The notes under the pieces were generated by a model that saw only the letters and a list, made by a program, of their open reading frames with translations, was not told where the DNA came from and searched no databases. This document shows, piece after piece, positions 16,356 through 25,595 of a stretch of DNA of 45,648 bases. This stretch comes from a bacterium (GTDB lineage: Bacteria; Bacillota_I; Bacilli_A; RF39; UBA660). A program made the translations under genes and the position numbers. The stretch covers positions 1 through 45,648 of the forward strand of contig JAQXHG010000043.1 in the NCBI GenBank assembly GCA_029007115.1, written 5' to 3'. Each line of letters starts with the position of its first letter. Position 1 is the first letter of the stretch.

Positions 16356-16971
16356 CTTTATTCACCTCAATATCAATTTCATTTTTGTCAAGGCCATCAG
16401 CCTTTAACATTTGATTTAGCACTTTAATCTCAACTTTTGTATCCAACATATCCGATTCATATAAATTATTTAAAAATTTTTTAAATACATTGTTAATTTC
16501 TTTTATCATATCACCTGTTGATGATAAAAACTTTTTGCTCTCTTTTGTACTCATATTTTGATTCTCAATTACATCAAACCTGTCTACTAATTTAATTGTA
16601 ACAGGAAGATAATATTCAAAGAAATTATTTAATTTATTTTCTTTCTTTGGTTCTTTTTCTATTGTACTTATTATTTTTGCCACAATATTATTTATTTCAT
16701 TTAAATTCTTTTGTATTTCTTCATTTTCTATCATAGGTATCATATCTAATATATGATTATTTTGAATTTTAGCATTTTCAAGTTTTTTATATAAGCTATT
16801 ATTAGTTATCTTTAAATTTTGCTTTTTATCTTTTTTAAACACCAAATTTCCAGCAACATAAGCACATGCTCCAATACCAACAGATGGTACTAAAGGTATT
16901 GATAGTGCTAGATATGGTACTGCAAAAAACGATGCGCCTATTAGTGCTGATACTACTTCTTTATGTTTCAT
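16348..16971 (-). CDS. xpaC: XpaC-like membrane-associated protein
   Basis: A 207-residue protein with two N-terminal hydrophobic stretches (about 7-25 and 26-42), then helical cytoplasmic sequence with the XpaC pattern: NNFFEYYLPVTIKLVDRF, then NVFKKFLNNLYESDMLDTKVEIKVLNQMLKADGL at the C terminus. XpaC was named from 5-bromo-4-chloroindolyl phosphate hydrolysis in B. subtilis; its true activity is unsettled. The start is the ATG at 16971, one base after the stop of the VWA gene and preceded by AGGGGA; a longer in-frame start at 17061 would lie deep inside that gene and puts a hydrophilic stretch before the membrane segment. Next to telA, as in Bacilli. Confidence 0.75.
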   Translation of the reverse strand: MKHKEVVSALIGASFFAVPYLALSIPLVPSVGIGACAYVAGNLVFKKDKKQNLKITNNSLYKKLENAKIQNNHILDMIPMIENEEIQKNLNEINNIVAKIISTIEKEPKKENKLNNFFEYYLPVTIKLVDRFDVIENQNMSTKESKKFLSSTGDMIKEINNVFKKFLNNLYESDMLDTKVEIKVLNQMLKADGLDKNEIDIEVNKDE

Positions 16972-16972
16972 A

Positions 16973-18565
16973 TTAGTTATATCCCCTAACTTCTTTAAAA
17001 GCCTTAAGTAAATCTTTTTTACCATCAAATACTTTGGCGTTTGATAAATTTGCGATAGCATTTAATTCATCATATGATGCATCACCAAATGTAATACTAT
17101 ATATTGGTATATCCGATTGAATATTATTATATGCTTCTCGAAGAGTACCAATAGTTCCAACATTAACTATTCCATCTGTCATAGCAATAATAGTTTTTGT
17201 ATACTCATCACTTTCATCATCTAATATATTAAGACCTGATATAATTGCATCATATAATGCAGTACTTCCGCCAACTTCATATTCATCAATACTTTCTATT
17301 AATTTAATTGTATCATGACCACTAACACTATTCCATATTCCATATACATTAGTACCAAAAGGTATTACTGTTATTTTATCAAATTCTGAAAATTGTAAAT
17401 TATCTTTAGATGCTTGATCATAATCTAAAATATATTTCATTGCATCAACCAATTGTTCTTTTCCAGAACCATACATACTTCCAGAATAATCTAGACAAAA
17501 TACTACATGTGTTGGTTTCCTTAATTCTTCTATATATAAATTAATTGCTGCAGTTATTACTTTTTTAGAAGGAAATTTCGTTACATTTAAATATTTACTA
17601 GTATCGATTCCATATTCAGGATTAAATACATTTTTATCAACATTAGAATTTACTCCTCCATACCATGTTCTATATCCTAAATTTGCTAACATTTTTTGCC
17701 CATTCTCACTAAGTAAATACTTTTGTATATCCAAAAACAATTCTTCTTTATAATCTTTACCTATAAAAGCAAATGTAGAATCATTTATTGCAACACCATC
17801 GGTTGGATAAATTAAATATAGTTCTTCTTTGTTTTGCTCTTTTAATTTTTTATTAATATTTATTAGTGATGCCTCACTTGATATTATCGCTTCATACTCA
17901 TCATTATTTAGAAACATTTCTTCAAGATAATTTTCATCACCACTAACTCTTTGTACACCAGAAAACACATCTTTTAAATTTTGTATTAACTTTTTATCTT
18001 TAAGCATTTCTTCTGTTAACACTTCTGGATTCCCGGCTAAAGATGATAAAAATCCTAAATATGCTGTTGCTCCTGTATTAGTAGATGTTACAGAAGACAT
18101 AACATATTTAATTTGCTTATTTTTAATTAAATTAACTATCATATTATTAGTTATATTATTATCTATAAGGCCAAGGCTTTTTGCTTTACTCTTCTTAATT
18201 CCAAATACAACAGGACTAATACTTATAGATGCACTATTGCTAGTTAAGTATGGATTATCAAGCATATATAGCCACATTGAATTAGATATCCAAACCGCAT
18301 CATAATTTTCTGAATTATGATTTAACTCATCAATTATATCTAAATCTCCCATGTAATCAACAACTATTTCATTATTATTATCATTTGCATACTTTATAAT
18401 ATCATCCATAACTATTTTATTATCATACGAAGATAAAATATGTAAGGTTTCAGTATATATATATTGTTCCGAATCATATATAACTAATAATATTAATACT
18501 ATTACCAAAAAAACAATTGAAAACTTCACAAAATTTTTAAAAACACCATTACCCTTATTCTTCAT
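16973..18565 (-). CDS. Membrane-anchored solute-binding/VWA-domain protein
   Basis: A 530-residue protein: N-terminal membrane helix (11-30), binding-protein-like domain (about 38-325, with VWISNSMWLYML, SSVTSTNTGATAYLGFLSSLAG and LANLGYRTWYGG), and a C-terminal von Willebrand A domain (352-528). The metal-ion site (MIDAS) is intact: DYSGS with Asp359, Ser361 and Ser363, Thr435 in GGSTALYDA and Asp464 in MTDG. Both outer domains should be on the cell surface, where the VWA domain would bind a protein partner in a Mg-dependent way. It heads the five-gene module, with its own promoter and GAGGTAG ribosome site. Confidence 0.85.
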   Translation of the reverse strand: MKNKGNGVFKNFVKFSIVFLVIVLILLVIYDSEQYIYTETLHILSSYDNKIVMDDIIKYANDNNNEIVVDYMGDLDIIDELNHNSENYDAVWISNSMWLYMLDNPYLTSNSASISISPVVFGIKKSKAKSLGLIDNNITNNMIVNLIKNKQIKYVMSSVTSTNTGATAYLGFLSSLAGNPEVLTEEMLKDKKLIQNLKDVFSGVQRVSGDENYLEEMFLNNDEYEAIISSEASLININKKLKEQNKEELYLIYPTDGVAINDSTFAFIGKDYKEELFLDIQKYLLSENGQKMLANLGYRTWYGGVNSNVDKNVFNPEYGIDTSKYLNVTKFPSKKVITAAINLYIEELRKPTHVVFCLDYSGSMYGSGKEQLVDAMKYILDYDQASKDNLQFSEFDKITVIPFGTNVYGIWNSVSGHDTIKLIESIDEYEVGGSTALYDAIISGLNILDDESDEYTKTIIAMTDGIVNVGTIGTLREAYNNIQSDIPIYSITFGDASYDELNAIANLSNAKVFDGKKDLLKAFKEVRGYN

Positions 18566-18592
18566 TTTATCTACCTCTAATTCTCTATTACA

Positions 18593-18620
18593 ATTATAGC
18601 ATAAAATTATTTATTTACAA
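18593..18620 (-). promoter_or_regulatory. Promoter of the VWA-XpaC-SBP-TelA-AAA module
   Basis: Minus-strand TTGTAA (18620-18615), 16-base spacer, TATAAT (18598-18593), with the GAGGTAG ribosome site about 17 bases downstream. Confidence 0.55.
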
Positions 18621-18637
18621 ATATAATATTTTTTTTT

Positions 18638-18666
18638 ACATATAAAAAGCATAATACTTATGCTTT
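18638..18666 (-). terminator. Terminator after dtd
   Basis: Minus-strand hairpin AAAGCATAA-gta-TTATGCTTT (18666-18646) followed by TTATATG and more T further on. It overlaps the dtd stop region. Confidence 0.6.
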
Positions 18667-19113
18667 CTTAAATAATTCATCACTATCTAACATAATAGTC
18701 ACTGGACCATCATTATATATTTCTACTTTCATATCAGCTCCAAATATACCTGTTTGAGTATTAATAATTTTTCTTAATTTTTCATTAAATTTATCATATA
18801 GAACAGTTGCCTCATCTGGATTCATAGCACTTGTAAATGATGGCCTTCTTCCTTCTTTACAATTTGCATACAATGTAAATTGGCTAATACTTAAAATACT
18901 TCCATTAATATCTTGAATGCTTAAATTCATTTTATTATTTTCATCTTCAAATATTCTTAAATTAATAATTTTTTGTATCATTTTATCTAATATAGTTTCA
19001 TCATCACCTTGAGTAAATCCAACTAATAATACAAATCCTTTATCTATTTTACCATTAATAGTACCATTAATAGTAACTTTACTCTCTTTACTTCTTTGTA
19101 CTAATACTCTCAT
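18658..19113 (-). CDS. dtd: D-aminoacyl-tRNA deacylase
   Basis: Removes D-amino acids wrongly attached to tRNA. The 151-residue protein has the two family motifs SQFTLYANCKEGRRPSF (active-site Thr region) and the C-terminal NDGPVTIML (the cross-subunit Gly-cisPro-type motif). Length is standard. The ATG overlaps the stop of rel by one base (TAATG), with AAAGGA before it, so the pair is translationally coupled, as in the relA-dtd order of B. subtilis. Confidence 0.95.
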   Translation of the reverse strand: MRVLVQRSKESKVTINGTINGKIDKGFVLLVGFTQGDDETILDKMIQKIINLRIFEDENNKMNLSIQDINGSILSISQFTLYANCKEGRRPSFTSAMNPDEATVLYDKFNEKLRKIINTQTGIFGADMKVEIYNDGPVTIMLDSDELFKKA

Positions 19114-21233
19114 TAAATAAATATCCTTTCTACTTTTTTAACACTACTTATTGTTCTTACATCATCTATAAAATTATTTAATGATTCAATATTATTCACT
19201 TTACAACTGATATCATAAAATAATTCCTTATTTCTATTAATTAAATTTATTGATTCTACTACAATATCATACTTAGTTGATTTAGTAATAATATTTAATA
19301 ATATATCTCCTACATCCTCTATAAACACTTTTAATTTAGCAGTATATTTATTAATAAGATTATCTTCCCAAGTTGCATCTATTATACGTTCACTTTCAAG
19401 ATTAATATTAGGACAATTCTTTGAATGAATTTTAACTCCATAACCTTTAGTTATGTAACCAACTATTGCTTCACCATAAACTGGATTACAACAAGATGCT
19501 AGTGAAGATAATATATCTGTACTTCCTGCGATTAAAATACCATTATTAGCTGATGTTTTATTCTTAGTTAAAGTATTTATTTTCTTTTTTGGTTCATGAA
19601 CTTCTAATTTAGCAAGAACAGAAGAAGGTAAATATTTCATTGTCGCAACACTAAAATATATATCATCAATGCTATCAGCTTTTAATAATTTACATAATTT
19701 TTCTATATTTTCATTTGTAAATATATCATTAAAATCAACATTCTTTTTCTTACATTCACTAACTAACATTTCTCTTCCAAGTGAAATATAGTTTTCTCTA
19801 TCTTTTTTATAAAAATATGCTTTTATTCTACTCTTAGCAGATTCAGTCTTAACTATTTTTAACCAACCCTTTGATGGCGCATGACCTTTTTGAGTTATTA
19901 ACTCTACTAAGTCTCCATCTTTTAGTTCATAATCTAGTTTAACCATTTTAGAATTAACTAAAGCACCAGTTGTAGTATTACCTACTTCACTATGTATTTT
20001 ATATGCAAAATCTATTGGAGTTGCTCCTTGAGGTAATTCTATTATATCGCCTTTTGGAGTATAAACATAAATTTCACTTCTTTTAAATTCTTCTTTAATA
20101 TTTACAAAGAATTCCATATTCTTTTTTATATCATTAACTTCAACCAAAACTCTAAATTGTTCTAATATATGGTCTAAATTATTTTTTACTTTACCATCTA
20201 TTTGTTCTTTATAACTCCAGTGAGAAGCAACACCCTTTTCTGCAATTTCATCCATTTCATAAGTTCTTACTTGAACTTCAAATATCTTTTTATCTTCACC
20301 AAAAACAGTCGTATGAAGACTTTGATATAAATTAGGTTTTGGATTTGCAATATAATCTTTAAATCTATTTGGTATTGGTGGATACTTAGATTGAACTAAT
20401 CCTATAACTCTATAGCAATCTTCAACATTATCAACAAGTACTCTAATACCAAGTAAATCATAAATATCATCCCACTTTTTACCTTTTTTAAGTTTATTAT
20501 ATATACCTCTTACTGATTTAACGCGAGATAACATTTCATATTTTATATCATGCTCATCAAGAATTTGCATTATTTCATATTTCATCTTTGCAAGTGACTT
20601 TTCTAACTCAGTCTTAGATGCATTAATTTTTTGAAGGACATTATTATATTCTACTGGGTCTGAGTATTGAAGACATAAATCTTCCATTTCACTCTTAATT
20701 TTTTTCATACCAAGTCTATGTGCAATTGGTATATATATTTTTACTGTTTCATCTATTATATATTTTTGATGTACCTCATCATGTACTCTAAGAGTTCTTA
20801 AATTGTGTAATCTATCTGCAAATTTAATAAATAATGTTGCTGGATTTTCTGATAATCCTACTATAATCCTTCTATACTTTTCTGGATTATCTATTTTAAA
20901 TGTTTGCTTCAAATTACTTATTTTAGTAATAGATGCTACTATATTTGCACTCTCACTTCCAAACATCTCCTCAATTTCTTCATAAGTCATTTTATTTAAA
21001 GAAATTGCTTCATGGATAAGTGCGCATCCTATAGTCACAGGATCCATTTTCAAAGTAGCCAAAATATATGCAACATTTATAGGATGCAATATATAATCTT
21101 CACCAGTATTCCTTTTCATACCATCATATATTATCTTAGCTTGCTCATAATAATTATTAATAAATGCTAAATACTCTTTATCCATATAACTTTCAAGTAC
21201 ATCAATCAAATCATTATAATTATAATTTTTCAA
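19113..21233 (-). CDS. relA: Long RSH protein: (p)ppGpp synthetase with a degenerate hydrolase site
   Basis: A 706-residue Rel/SpoT homologue: hydrolase-like HD domain (about 20-180), synthetase domain (about 215-340, with RFKDYIANPKPNLYQSLHT and EVQVRTYEMDEIAEKG), TGS domain (EIYVYTPKGDIIELPQGATPIDFAYKIH) and C-terminal zinc-finger/ACT regions. The synthetase motifs are intact and of the Rel (RFKD) type. In the HD domain, His50 and Asp140 remain, but the canonical HD pair reads His74-Glu75 and the catalytic ED that should follow reads Ser78-Leu79. It therefore probably makes (p)ppGpp without degrading it well. The start is a TTG after AAAGGAGA. It is coupled to dtd; recJ and apt, which sit between secDF and rel in B. 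subtilis, are absent. Confidence 0.93.
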   Translation of the reverse strand: MKNYNYNDLIDVLESYMDKEYLAFINNYYEQAKIIYDGMKRNTGEDYILHPINVAYILATLKMDPVTIGCALIHEAISLNKMTYEEIEEMFGSESANIVASITKISNLKQTFKIDNPEKYRRIIVGLSENPATLFIKFADRLHNLRTLRVHDEVHQKYIIDETVKIYIPIAHRLGMKKIKSEMEDLCLQYSDPVEYNNVLQKINASKTELEKSLAKMKYEIMQILDEHDIKYEMLSRVKSVRGIYNKLKKGKKWDDIYDLLGIRVLVDNVEDCYRVIGLVQSKYPPIPNRFKDYIANPKPNLYQSLHTTVFGEDKKIFEVQVRTYEMDEIAEKGVASHWSYKEQIDGKVKNNLDHILEQFRVLVEVNDIKKNMEFFVNIKEEFKRSEIYVYTPKGDIIELPQGATPIDFAYKIHSEVGNTTTGALVNSKMVKLDYELKDGDLVELITQKGHAPSKGWLKIVKTESAKSRIKAYFYKKDRENYISLGREMLVSECKKKNVDFNDIFTNENIEKLCKLLKADSIDDIYFSVATMKYLPSSVLAKLEVHEPKKKINTLTKNKTSANNGILIAGSTDILSSLASCCNPVYGEAIVGYITKGYGVKIHSKNCPNINLESERIIDATWEDNLINKYTAKLKVFIEDVGDILLNIITKSTKYDIVVESINLINRNKELFYDISCKVNNIESLNNFIDDVRTISSVKKVERIFI

Positions 21234-21312
21234 TATAAATCATCTCCTTTAATTCTATATATAATCCCTAAATAACTATAAATTTAAATAATTTTAACCA
21301 CTTCCCTAATAT

Positions 21313-21356
21313 AGCAAAAAGAGAACTTAAGAATTAATCCCCTTAATTTTAAGTTC
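21313..21356 (-). terminator. Terminator after secDF
   Basis: Minus-strand arms GAACTTAA plus AATTAA pair with TTAATT plus TTAAGTTC with one bulged base and loop GGGGA, followed by TCTTTTTGC. It overlaps the last codons of secDF. Confidence 0.65.
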
Positions 21357-23549
21357 TTCTATCTCATCATCATCTTCTTCTGGTTTTTGCATTGATCTAT
21401 ATTCAAGAATCATCCAAAGTCTAGGCCCAATTAATAGAGATGATATAGTACCAGCAATTAATCCTATTAATATTGCTATATTGAATGTATATATATCACT
21501 TAAACCAACACATAATAATGTAATTATACAAACTATAGTAGTTATGCTTGTCCATATACTACGATTTATCGTTCCAATTGAAGAAGTATTTACTAAATTC
21601 TTAAGTTCTTCTTTAGTAAGTTTCTTTTTATTTCTATAAAGTTTGCTTCTATTTTCTCTAATTCTATCAAATACTACTATCGTATCATTAATAGAATATC
21701 CAATTATAGTAAGAAGACTTGCTACAATTATAAAATCAACACTAATACCAAATATTGCAAATACTGCTATTATGATTAATACATCATGAATAAGCATTAA
21801 AATACCAGATATTGCATAATTGATATTAAATCTTATTGCAATATAAATAATAATCGCAATTAATGAATACATTAGGGATTTAATTGCATTTTTAGTAAGA
21901 TTTTCTGTTACTAAAGTACTAATAACAGATAATGAAGTTTCTATCCCAAGAGAAGATAGTTCATCTTTTACACTTAACTCTTCTTTTTCAGATAAAATAT
22001 CATTTAATTTAATATACCCTTCAGTTTTACTACCCATATAGTAATTATAATCTCTAACATCATAATCTTTTACTATTTCAACTACCTTATTAAAATCAAT
22101 ATCATTTTGAGATGATAAATTAATATTTGTGCCACCTGTAAAATCTACACCAAAATTAAATCCACGAACAAGAGCAAATATTATTCCAAATATAACTATT
22201 GTTAGTGATACTAATATAGGATACTTTGCTATTTTAACATAATCTACTTGTTTTTTATTTTTTATTTTTCCAAATAAACATATATGTTTATCATTAAAAT
22301 ACTTTGATTTAACAATAAGACTAAGAATAAATCTATATAAAATCACTGTAGAAAATACTGTAATTATAATTGTAATAATTAGCATAGTTGCAAATCCACG
22401 AACAGATGATTCTCCAAATATATACATTACTATTCCAGCAATTAATGTTGTAATATTAGCATCTATTATCGCACCAATACTATTTTTATTTCCATCTTTA
22501 AATGCTTGTAATAATTTAGTCCCTTTAGAAAGTTCATCCTTAACTCTTTCGTTTGAAATTATTATTGAATCAACTGCCATTCCAATACCTAGAATTAATG
22601 CAGCAATTCCAGTTAAAGTAAGTACACCATCAACAGCATTAAATATAGCAAATACAAGCAATATATATACAAGTAGACTTGTACTTCCAATAAATCCACT
22701 AAATCTATACTTGAATATTAATATAAAAGTAATTATTGCAAATGAAATAATACCTGCTAAAGCAGTCTTTTTAATTACTTCACTACCAAATGATGCAGAG
22801 ACACTCTTAGGTGTTGCCTCTTCCGTAAGTTTAGTTGGAAGAGAGCCACTATTTATAAGTTCTGCTAATAATTCAGCCTCTTCTCTAGTAAAATTACCAT
22901 CTATTGTTACTTTAGATGTATTTAATCCCTCACTTACACTAGCTGCTGATATACATCCAGTATTAGAAGAACCACAATTATCTTTTGAATTGGCATAGCT
23001 ATCTTTTTCTTCATTAAAATCAAGCCAAGTTACTATAAGATTATTTCCATCAGTCATAGAACTAATTTTTTTTGTTACTTCATAAAATTTTGTTGTATCA
23101 CTAATACTAAGTTCTACATTATATCTAAGCTTTTCCTTATTATAAAATGCACTAGCTCCACCTTTACCTAAAACATCACTTGTCATAAGTAAGTTATCAT
23201 TAACATCTCTAAAACTAAGTACTGCAGTTGTACTAATCCTATTTCTAGCCTCTTGCTCATTTGATACCCCTGGTAATTGTACTCTTATTAAATTATTACC
23301 CTCAATTGTAATAACTGGCTCACTTACTCCAAGAGTGTCTATTCTATTTATTATTGCTTTATATGTATTTTGTAAATCTTCATCAGTTATTTCATCACCT
23401 TTTTCTAAAGGTTCAACATTATAAAGAATTTCAAAACCTCCCTGTAAATCAATACCATATGATATATTACTAAATATTGGGTTTATACATAAAACACAAA
23501 TTAATATAGTAGCAATAATAATAATTAATGGCTTTACTAATTTTTTCAT
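21327..23549 (-). CDS. secDF: Fused SecDF protein-export membrane protein
   Basis: Uses the proton gradient to pull exported proteins through SecYEG from outside. The 740-residue chain is a SecD-SecF fusion, as in B. subtilis: SecD starts with a membrane helix and the GIDLQGGFEILY motif, a large outer domain, then five helices including GMAVDSIIISNERVKDEL; SecF begins about residue 440 with NFGVDFTGGTNI and continues to GYSINDTIVVFDRIREN. Both halves are complete. The ATG overlaps the comN stop (ATGA). The acidic tail (EEDDDEIEELKIKG) is cytoplasmic. Confidence 0.96.
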   Translation of the reverse strand: MKKLVKPLIIIIATILICVLCINPIFSNISYGIDLQGGFEILYNVEPLEKGDEITDEDLQNTYKAIINRIDTLGVSEPVITIEGNNLIRVQLPGVSNEQEARNRISTTAVLSFRDVNDNLLMTSDVLGKGGASAFYNKEKLRYNVELSISDTTKFYEVTKKISSMTDGNNLIVTWLDFNEEKDSYANSKDNCGSSNTGCISAASVSEGLNTSKVTIDGNFTREEAELLAELINSGSLPTKLTEEATPKSVSASFGSEVIKKTALAGIISFAIITFILIFKYRFSGFIGSTSLLVYILLVFAIFNAVDGVLTLTGIAALILGIGMAVDSIIISNERVKDELSKGTKLLQAFKDGNKNSIGAIIDANITTLIAGIVMYIFGESSVRGFATMLIITIIITVFSTVILYRFILSLIVKSKYFNDKHICLFGKIKNKKQVDYVKIAKYPILVSLTIVIFGIIFALVRGFNFGVDFTGGTNINLSSQNDIDFNKVVEIVKDYDVRDYNYYMGSKTEGYIKLNDILSEKEELSVKDELSSLGIETSLSVISTLVTENLTKNAIKSLMYSLIAIIIYIAIRFNINYAISGILMLIHDVLIIIAVFAIFGISVDFIIVASLLTIIGYSINDTIVVFDRIRENRSKLYRNKKKLTKEELKNLVNTSSIGTINRSIWTSITTIVCIITLLCVGLSDIYTFNIAILIGLIAGTISSLLIGPRLWMILEYRSMQKPEEDDDEIEELKIKGINS

Positions 23550-23866
23550 TTTTCTTCCTCCTCATGTATTATATCTTTAAATTCACCCTTTAATTCTTCT
23601 TTCTGATTATCCTTCAATTTTTTTATATTTTCCATAACATAATCATACAATCTATAATTATCTACAGACAAAATATCACTTATTAAATCAAATAATTCTA
23701 AATCATTTCTTTTATTCCACTCATTCTCTGCTAAATAATTCCATACATCTTTTTCTGTTATATACATAAGACCTAATCGTCTTGTTTCTTTTACTTTTGA
23801 AAATAATGCTGGTTCAACTTTTTTATACAATTCCTCTTTATCTTTAAATGATATTTCATCACTCAT
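23546..23866 (-). CDS. comN: ComN-like post-transcriptional regulator
   Basis: A 106-residue soluble protein with the ComN/YrzD pattern: VEPALFSKVKETRRLGLMYITEKDVWNYLAENEW, followed by helical sequence and a Glu-rich tail. In B. subtilis ComN acts on comE mRNA and its gene sits directly before secDF, as here, with overlapping stop and start codons. That synteny is the main support. The start is the ATG at 23866 after AAAGGTG; an upstream in-frame GTG overlaps the ribosome site. No com genes are in the window, so the target in this organism is open. Confidence 0.8.
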   Translation of the reverse strand: MSDEISFKDKEELYKKVEPALFSKVKETRRLGLMYITEKDVWNYLAENEWNKRNDLELFDLISDILSVDNYRLYDYVMENIKKLKDNQKEELKGEFKDIIHEEEEK

Positions 23867-23915
23867 ATGCTTCACCTTTTTAATTGTAACATTTTTTTTA
23901 TAAAATGTCTTAAAT

Positions 23916-23949
23916 ATTTAAAAAAGTTTGTATAATAATCTACAAACTT
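23916..23949 (-). terminator. Terminator after the DUF3810-like gene
   Basis: Minus-strand hairpin AAGTTTGTA-gattatta-TACAAACTT (23949-23924) followed by TTTTAAAT. Confidence 0.75.
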
Positions 23950-23952
23950 TAA

Positions 23953-25476
23953 TTAATAACCATATTTATCATGATATTCTAATAATAATCTTGTTACTCT
24001 TTCATATGTAAATTCTTTTAAGACTTTAGAATTACTAATGGTTTTATAATCTTTTTCTATAGGTTCCAAAAAGAATTTAACAGGTTCATTTTTCTGTTTA
24101 TCAGAAATTTCATATTCATAATTTTTTTGATAGACACTCATAAATAATGAATCATTATCAATAACATCTTTTATATTATTAAATCTTTCTTCATCTATTT
24201 TACCACTAATCATTACTACATCATAACTTTCATTATCAATTAATTTACTAATATCATCAATAGATAATTCTTTTTTTGTCATAGTACTTATTAATTTATA
24301 ATCATTATTTTTTAATTTACTTAATGCTTCCAATAATTCACTTTTATTTTCCTTATAATTTTTAAGAGAATATGTATCTATAAATATTTCATATGAATTA
24401 GATAAATAATAATCACTTTGTCTTATTTTAATATTACATATTTCATAATAGTCTTTACTTTTACATAAAGAAGTAATTTTATCTTCATATACTAACGCTT
24501 TTTCTATATCTATGCATTTATAAGCTTCTAAAGCCCTTGTAAATCCCTCTAAATAAGCTCCATATTTTGATACATCCTCCTTAGAATTGATACCAGCCAA
24601 GTAAGAACAAAAAACAGTTTCATTCTCTCTTGTTAAACTCTTAGAATGACAATATTCATGAGTCATTGTAGATAATATCATAATACTATCTATTTCAAAA
24701 TCAACATATATGTTATACATATGCGTAAGCCCAATTGTATCATTACCATATATTCTTTTTAATACATCTGTTAAATCATTTGACTTTTTAGGATAAACAC
24801 CACCTAATAAAGTTAATTTATCTTCAACATTTTTTAAATCATTTACAACTTGTTTATTATAATCTCCATTAAATATTACTTTATTTTCATCATCTCTTGG
24901 TAAAATAGAAGAATAATATTCTATTTTATTAAATGTATAATCTAAATAATTATTTAAATCATCTACTTCGTATGTTTTGTTAATAGTATCCTCAAACATC
25001 AACTCATCTATTAAAGGTAAACTTAGATTTTCTAAACTAATATAATAAGGATAAAATATCATTAGATATAGTATAATTTGAACTTTTATCATTTTATTAT
25101 ATTTTATATTTAAAGACTTAATACTATCTTTCTTGTTATTTATAATAACTACATTATAAACTAATAGTACTAAAATCAAGATTAAAGCCACTAAAATATA
25201 TATATAAGAAAAATATGGAATACGAGAACTTATATTAAATAATATACCCGTAATATTATTAATAATATATTTAGTATAAAATATTGAAAATGAATTATTA
25301 TAAAAACTTAATATCAAAAATATAATATTAATTAATGCAATACCTAATATAACAAACAATACAATCTTACTAGATTTATTTAACTTTTCTATTTTTTTAG
25401 TTCTTTCTTTAATTTGTCTTTTTAATTCTTTTTTTTCTTCTATAGATAATTTTTTCTTTTCTTTATTTTTTTTCAT
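23953..25476 (-). CDS. DUF3810-like membrane zinc metalloprotease
   Basis: A 507-residue protein with a basic, Lys-rich N terminus (1-36), three membrane segments (about 38-58, 92-114, 132-148) and a C-terminal soluble domain. The domain carries HEYCH at residues 273-277 (the HExxH zinc site) followed by SLTRENETVFCSYLAG, the layout of the DUF3810 family, where a downstream Glu is the third zinc ligand. Substrate unknown. The upstream promoter and weak GGTGA site support the start at 25476; the gene forms its own unit with a terminator. The C-terminal half after 300 is variable and helical. Confidence 0.75.
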   Translation of the reverse strand: MKKNKEKKKLSIEEKKELKRQIKERTKKIEKLNKSSKIVLFVILGIALINIIFLILSFYNNSFSIFYTKYIINNITGILFNISSRIPYFSYIYILVALILILVLLVYNVVIINNKKDSIKSLNIKYNKMIKVQIILYLMIFYPYYISLENLSLPLIDELMFEDTINKTYEVDDLNNYLDYTFNKIEYYSSILPRDDENKVIFNGDYNKQVVNDLKNVEDKLTLLGGVYPKKSNDLTDVLKRIYGNDTIGLTHMYNIYVDFEIDSIMILSTMTHEYCHSKSLTRENETVFCSYLAGINSKEDVSKYGAYLEGFTRALEAYKCIDIEKALVYEDKITSLCKSKDYYEICNIKIRQSDYYLSNSYEIFIDTYSLKNYKENKSELLEALSKLKNNDYKLISTMTKKELSIDDISKLIDNESYDVVMISGKIDEERFNNIKDVIDNDSLFMSVYQKNYEYEISDKQKNEPVKFFLEPIEKDYKTISNSKVLKEFTYERVTRLLLEYHDKYGY

Positions 25477-25491
25477 ATATTCACCATTATT

Positions 25492-25520
25492 AATATAAAG
25501 TTAAATAATATAAAATTCAA
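25492..25520 (-). promoter_or_regulatory. Promoter of the DUF3810-like gene
   Basis: Minus-strand TTGAAT (25520-25515), 17-base spacer, TATATT (25497-25492), about 15 bases before the ATG. Confidence 0.5.
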
Positions 25521-25535
25521 TATTTATAAATATAC

Positions 25536-25571
25536 TTTACAATAAAAATAGTATTGAATAATTCAATACTA
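25536..25571 (-). terminator. Terminator after the unknown gene 25596-26543
   Basis: Minus-strand hairpin TAGTATTGAA-tta-TTCAATACTA (25571-25549) followed by TTTTTATTG. Confidence 0.75.
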
Positions 25572-25595
25572 TAAATTATTAATATTCTCTAATAA

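Noticed and set aside
16973..17061. A longer XpaC start overlapping the VWA gene
   Set aside because: There is no ribosome site, and it adds a hydrophilic stretch ahead of the membrane segment; the ATG at 16971 has AGGGGA.
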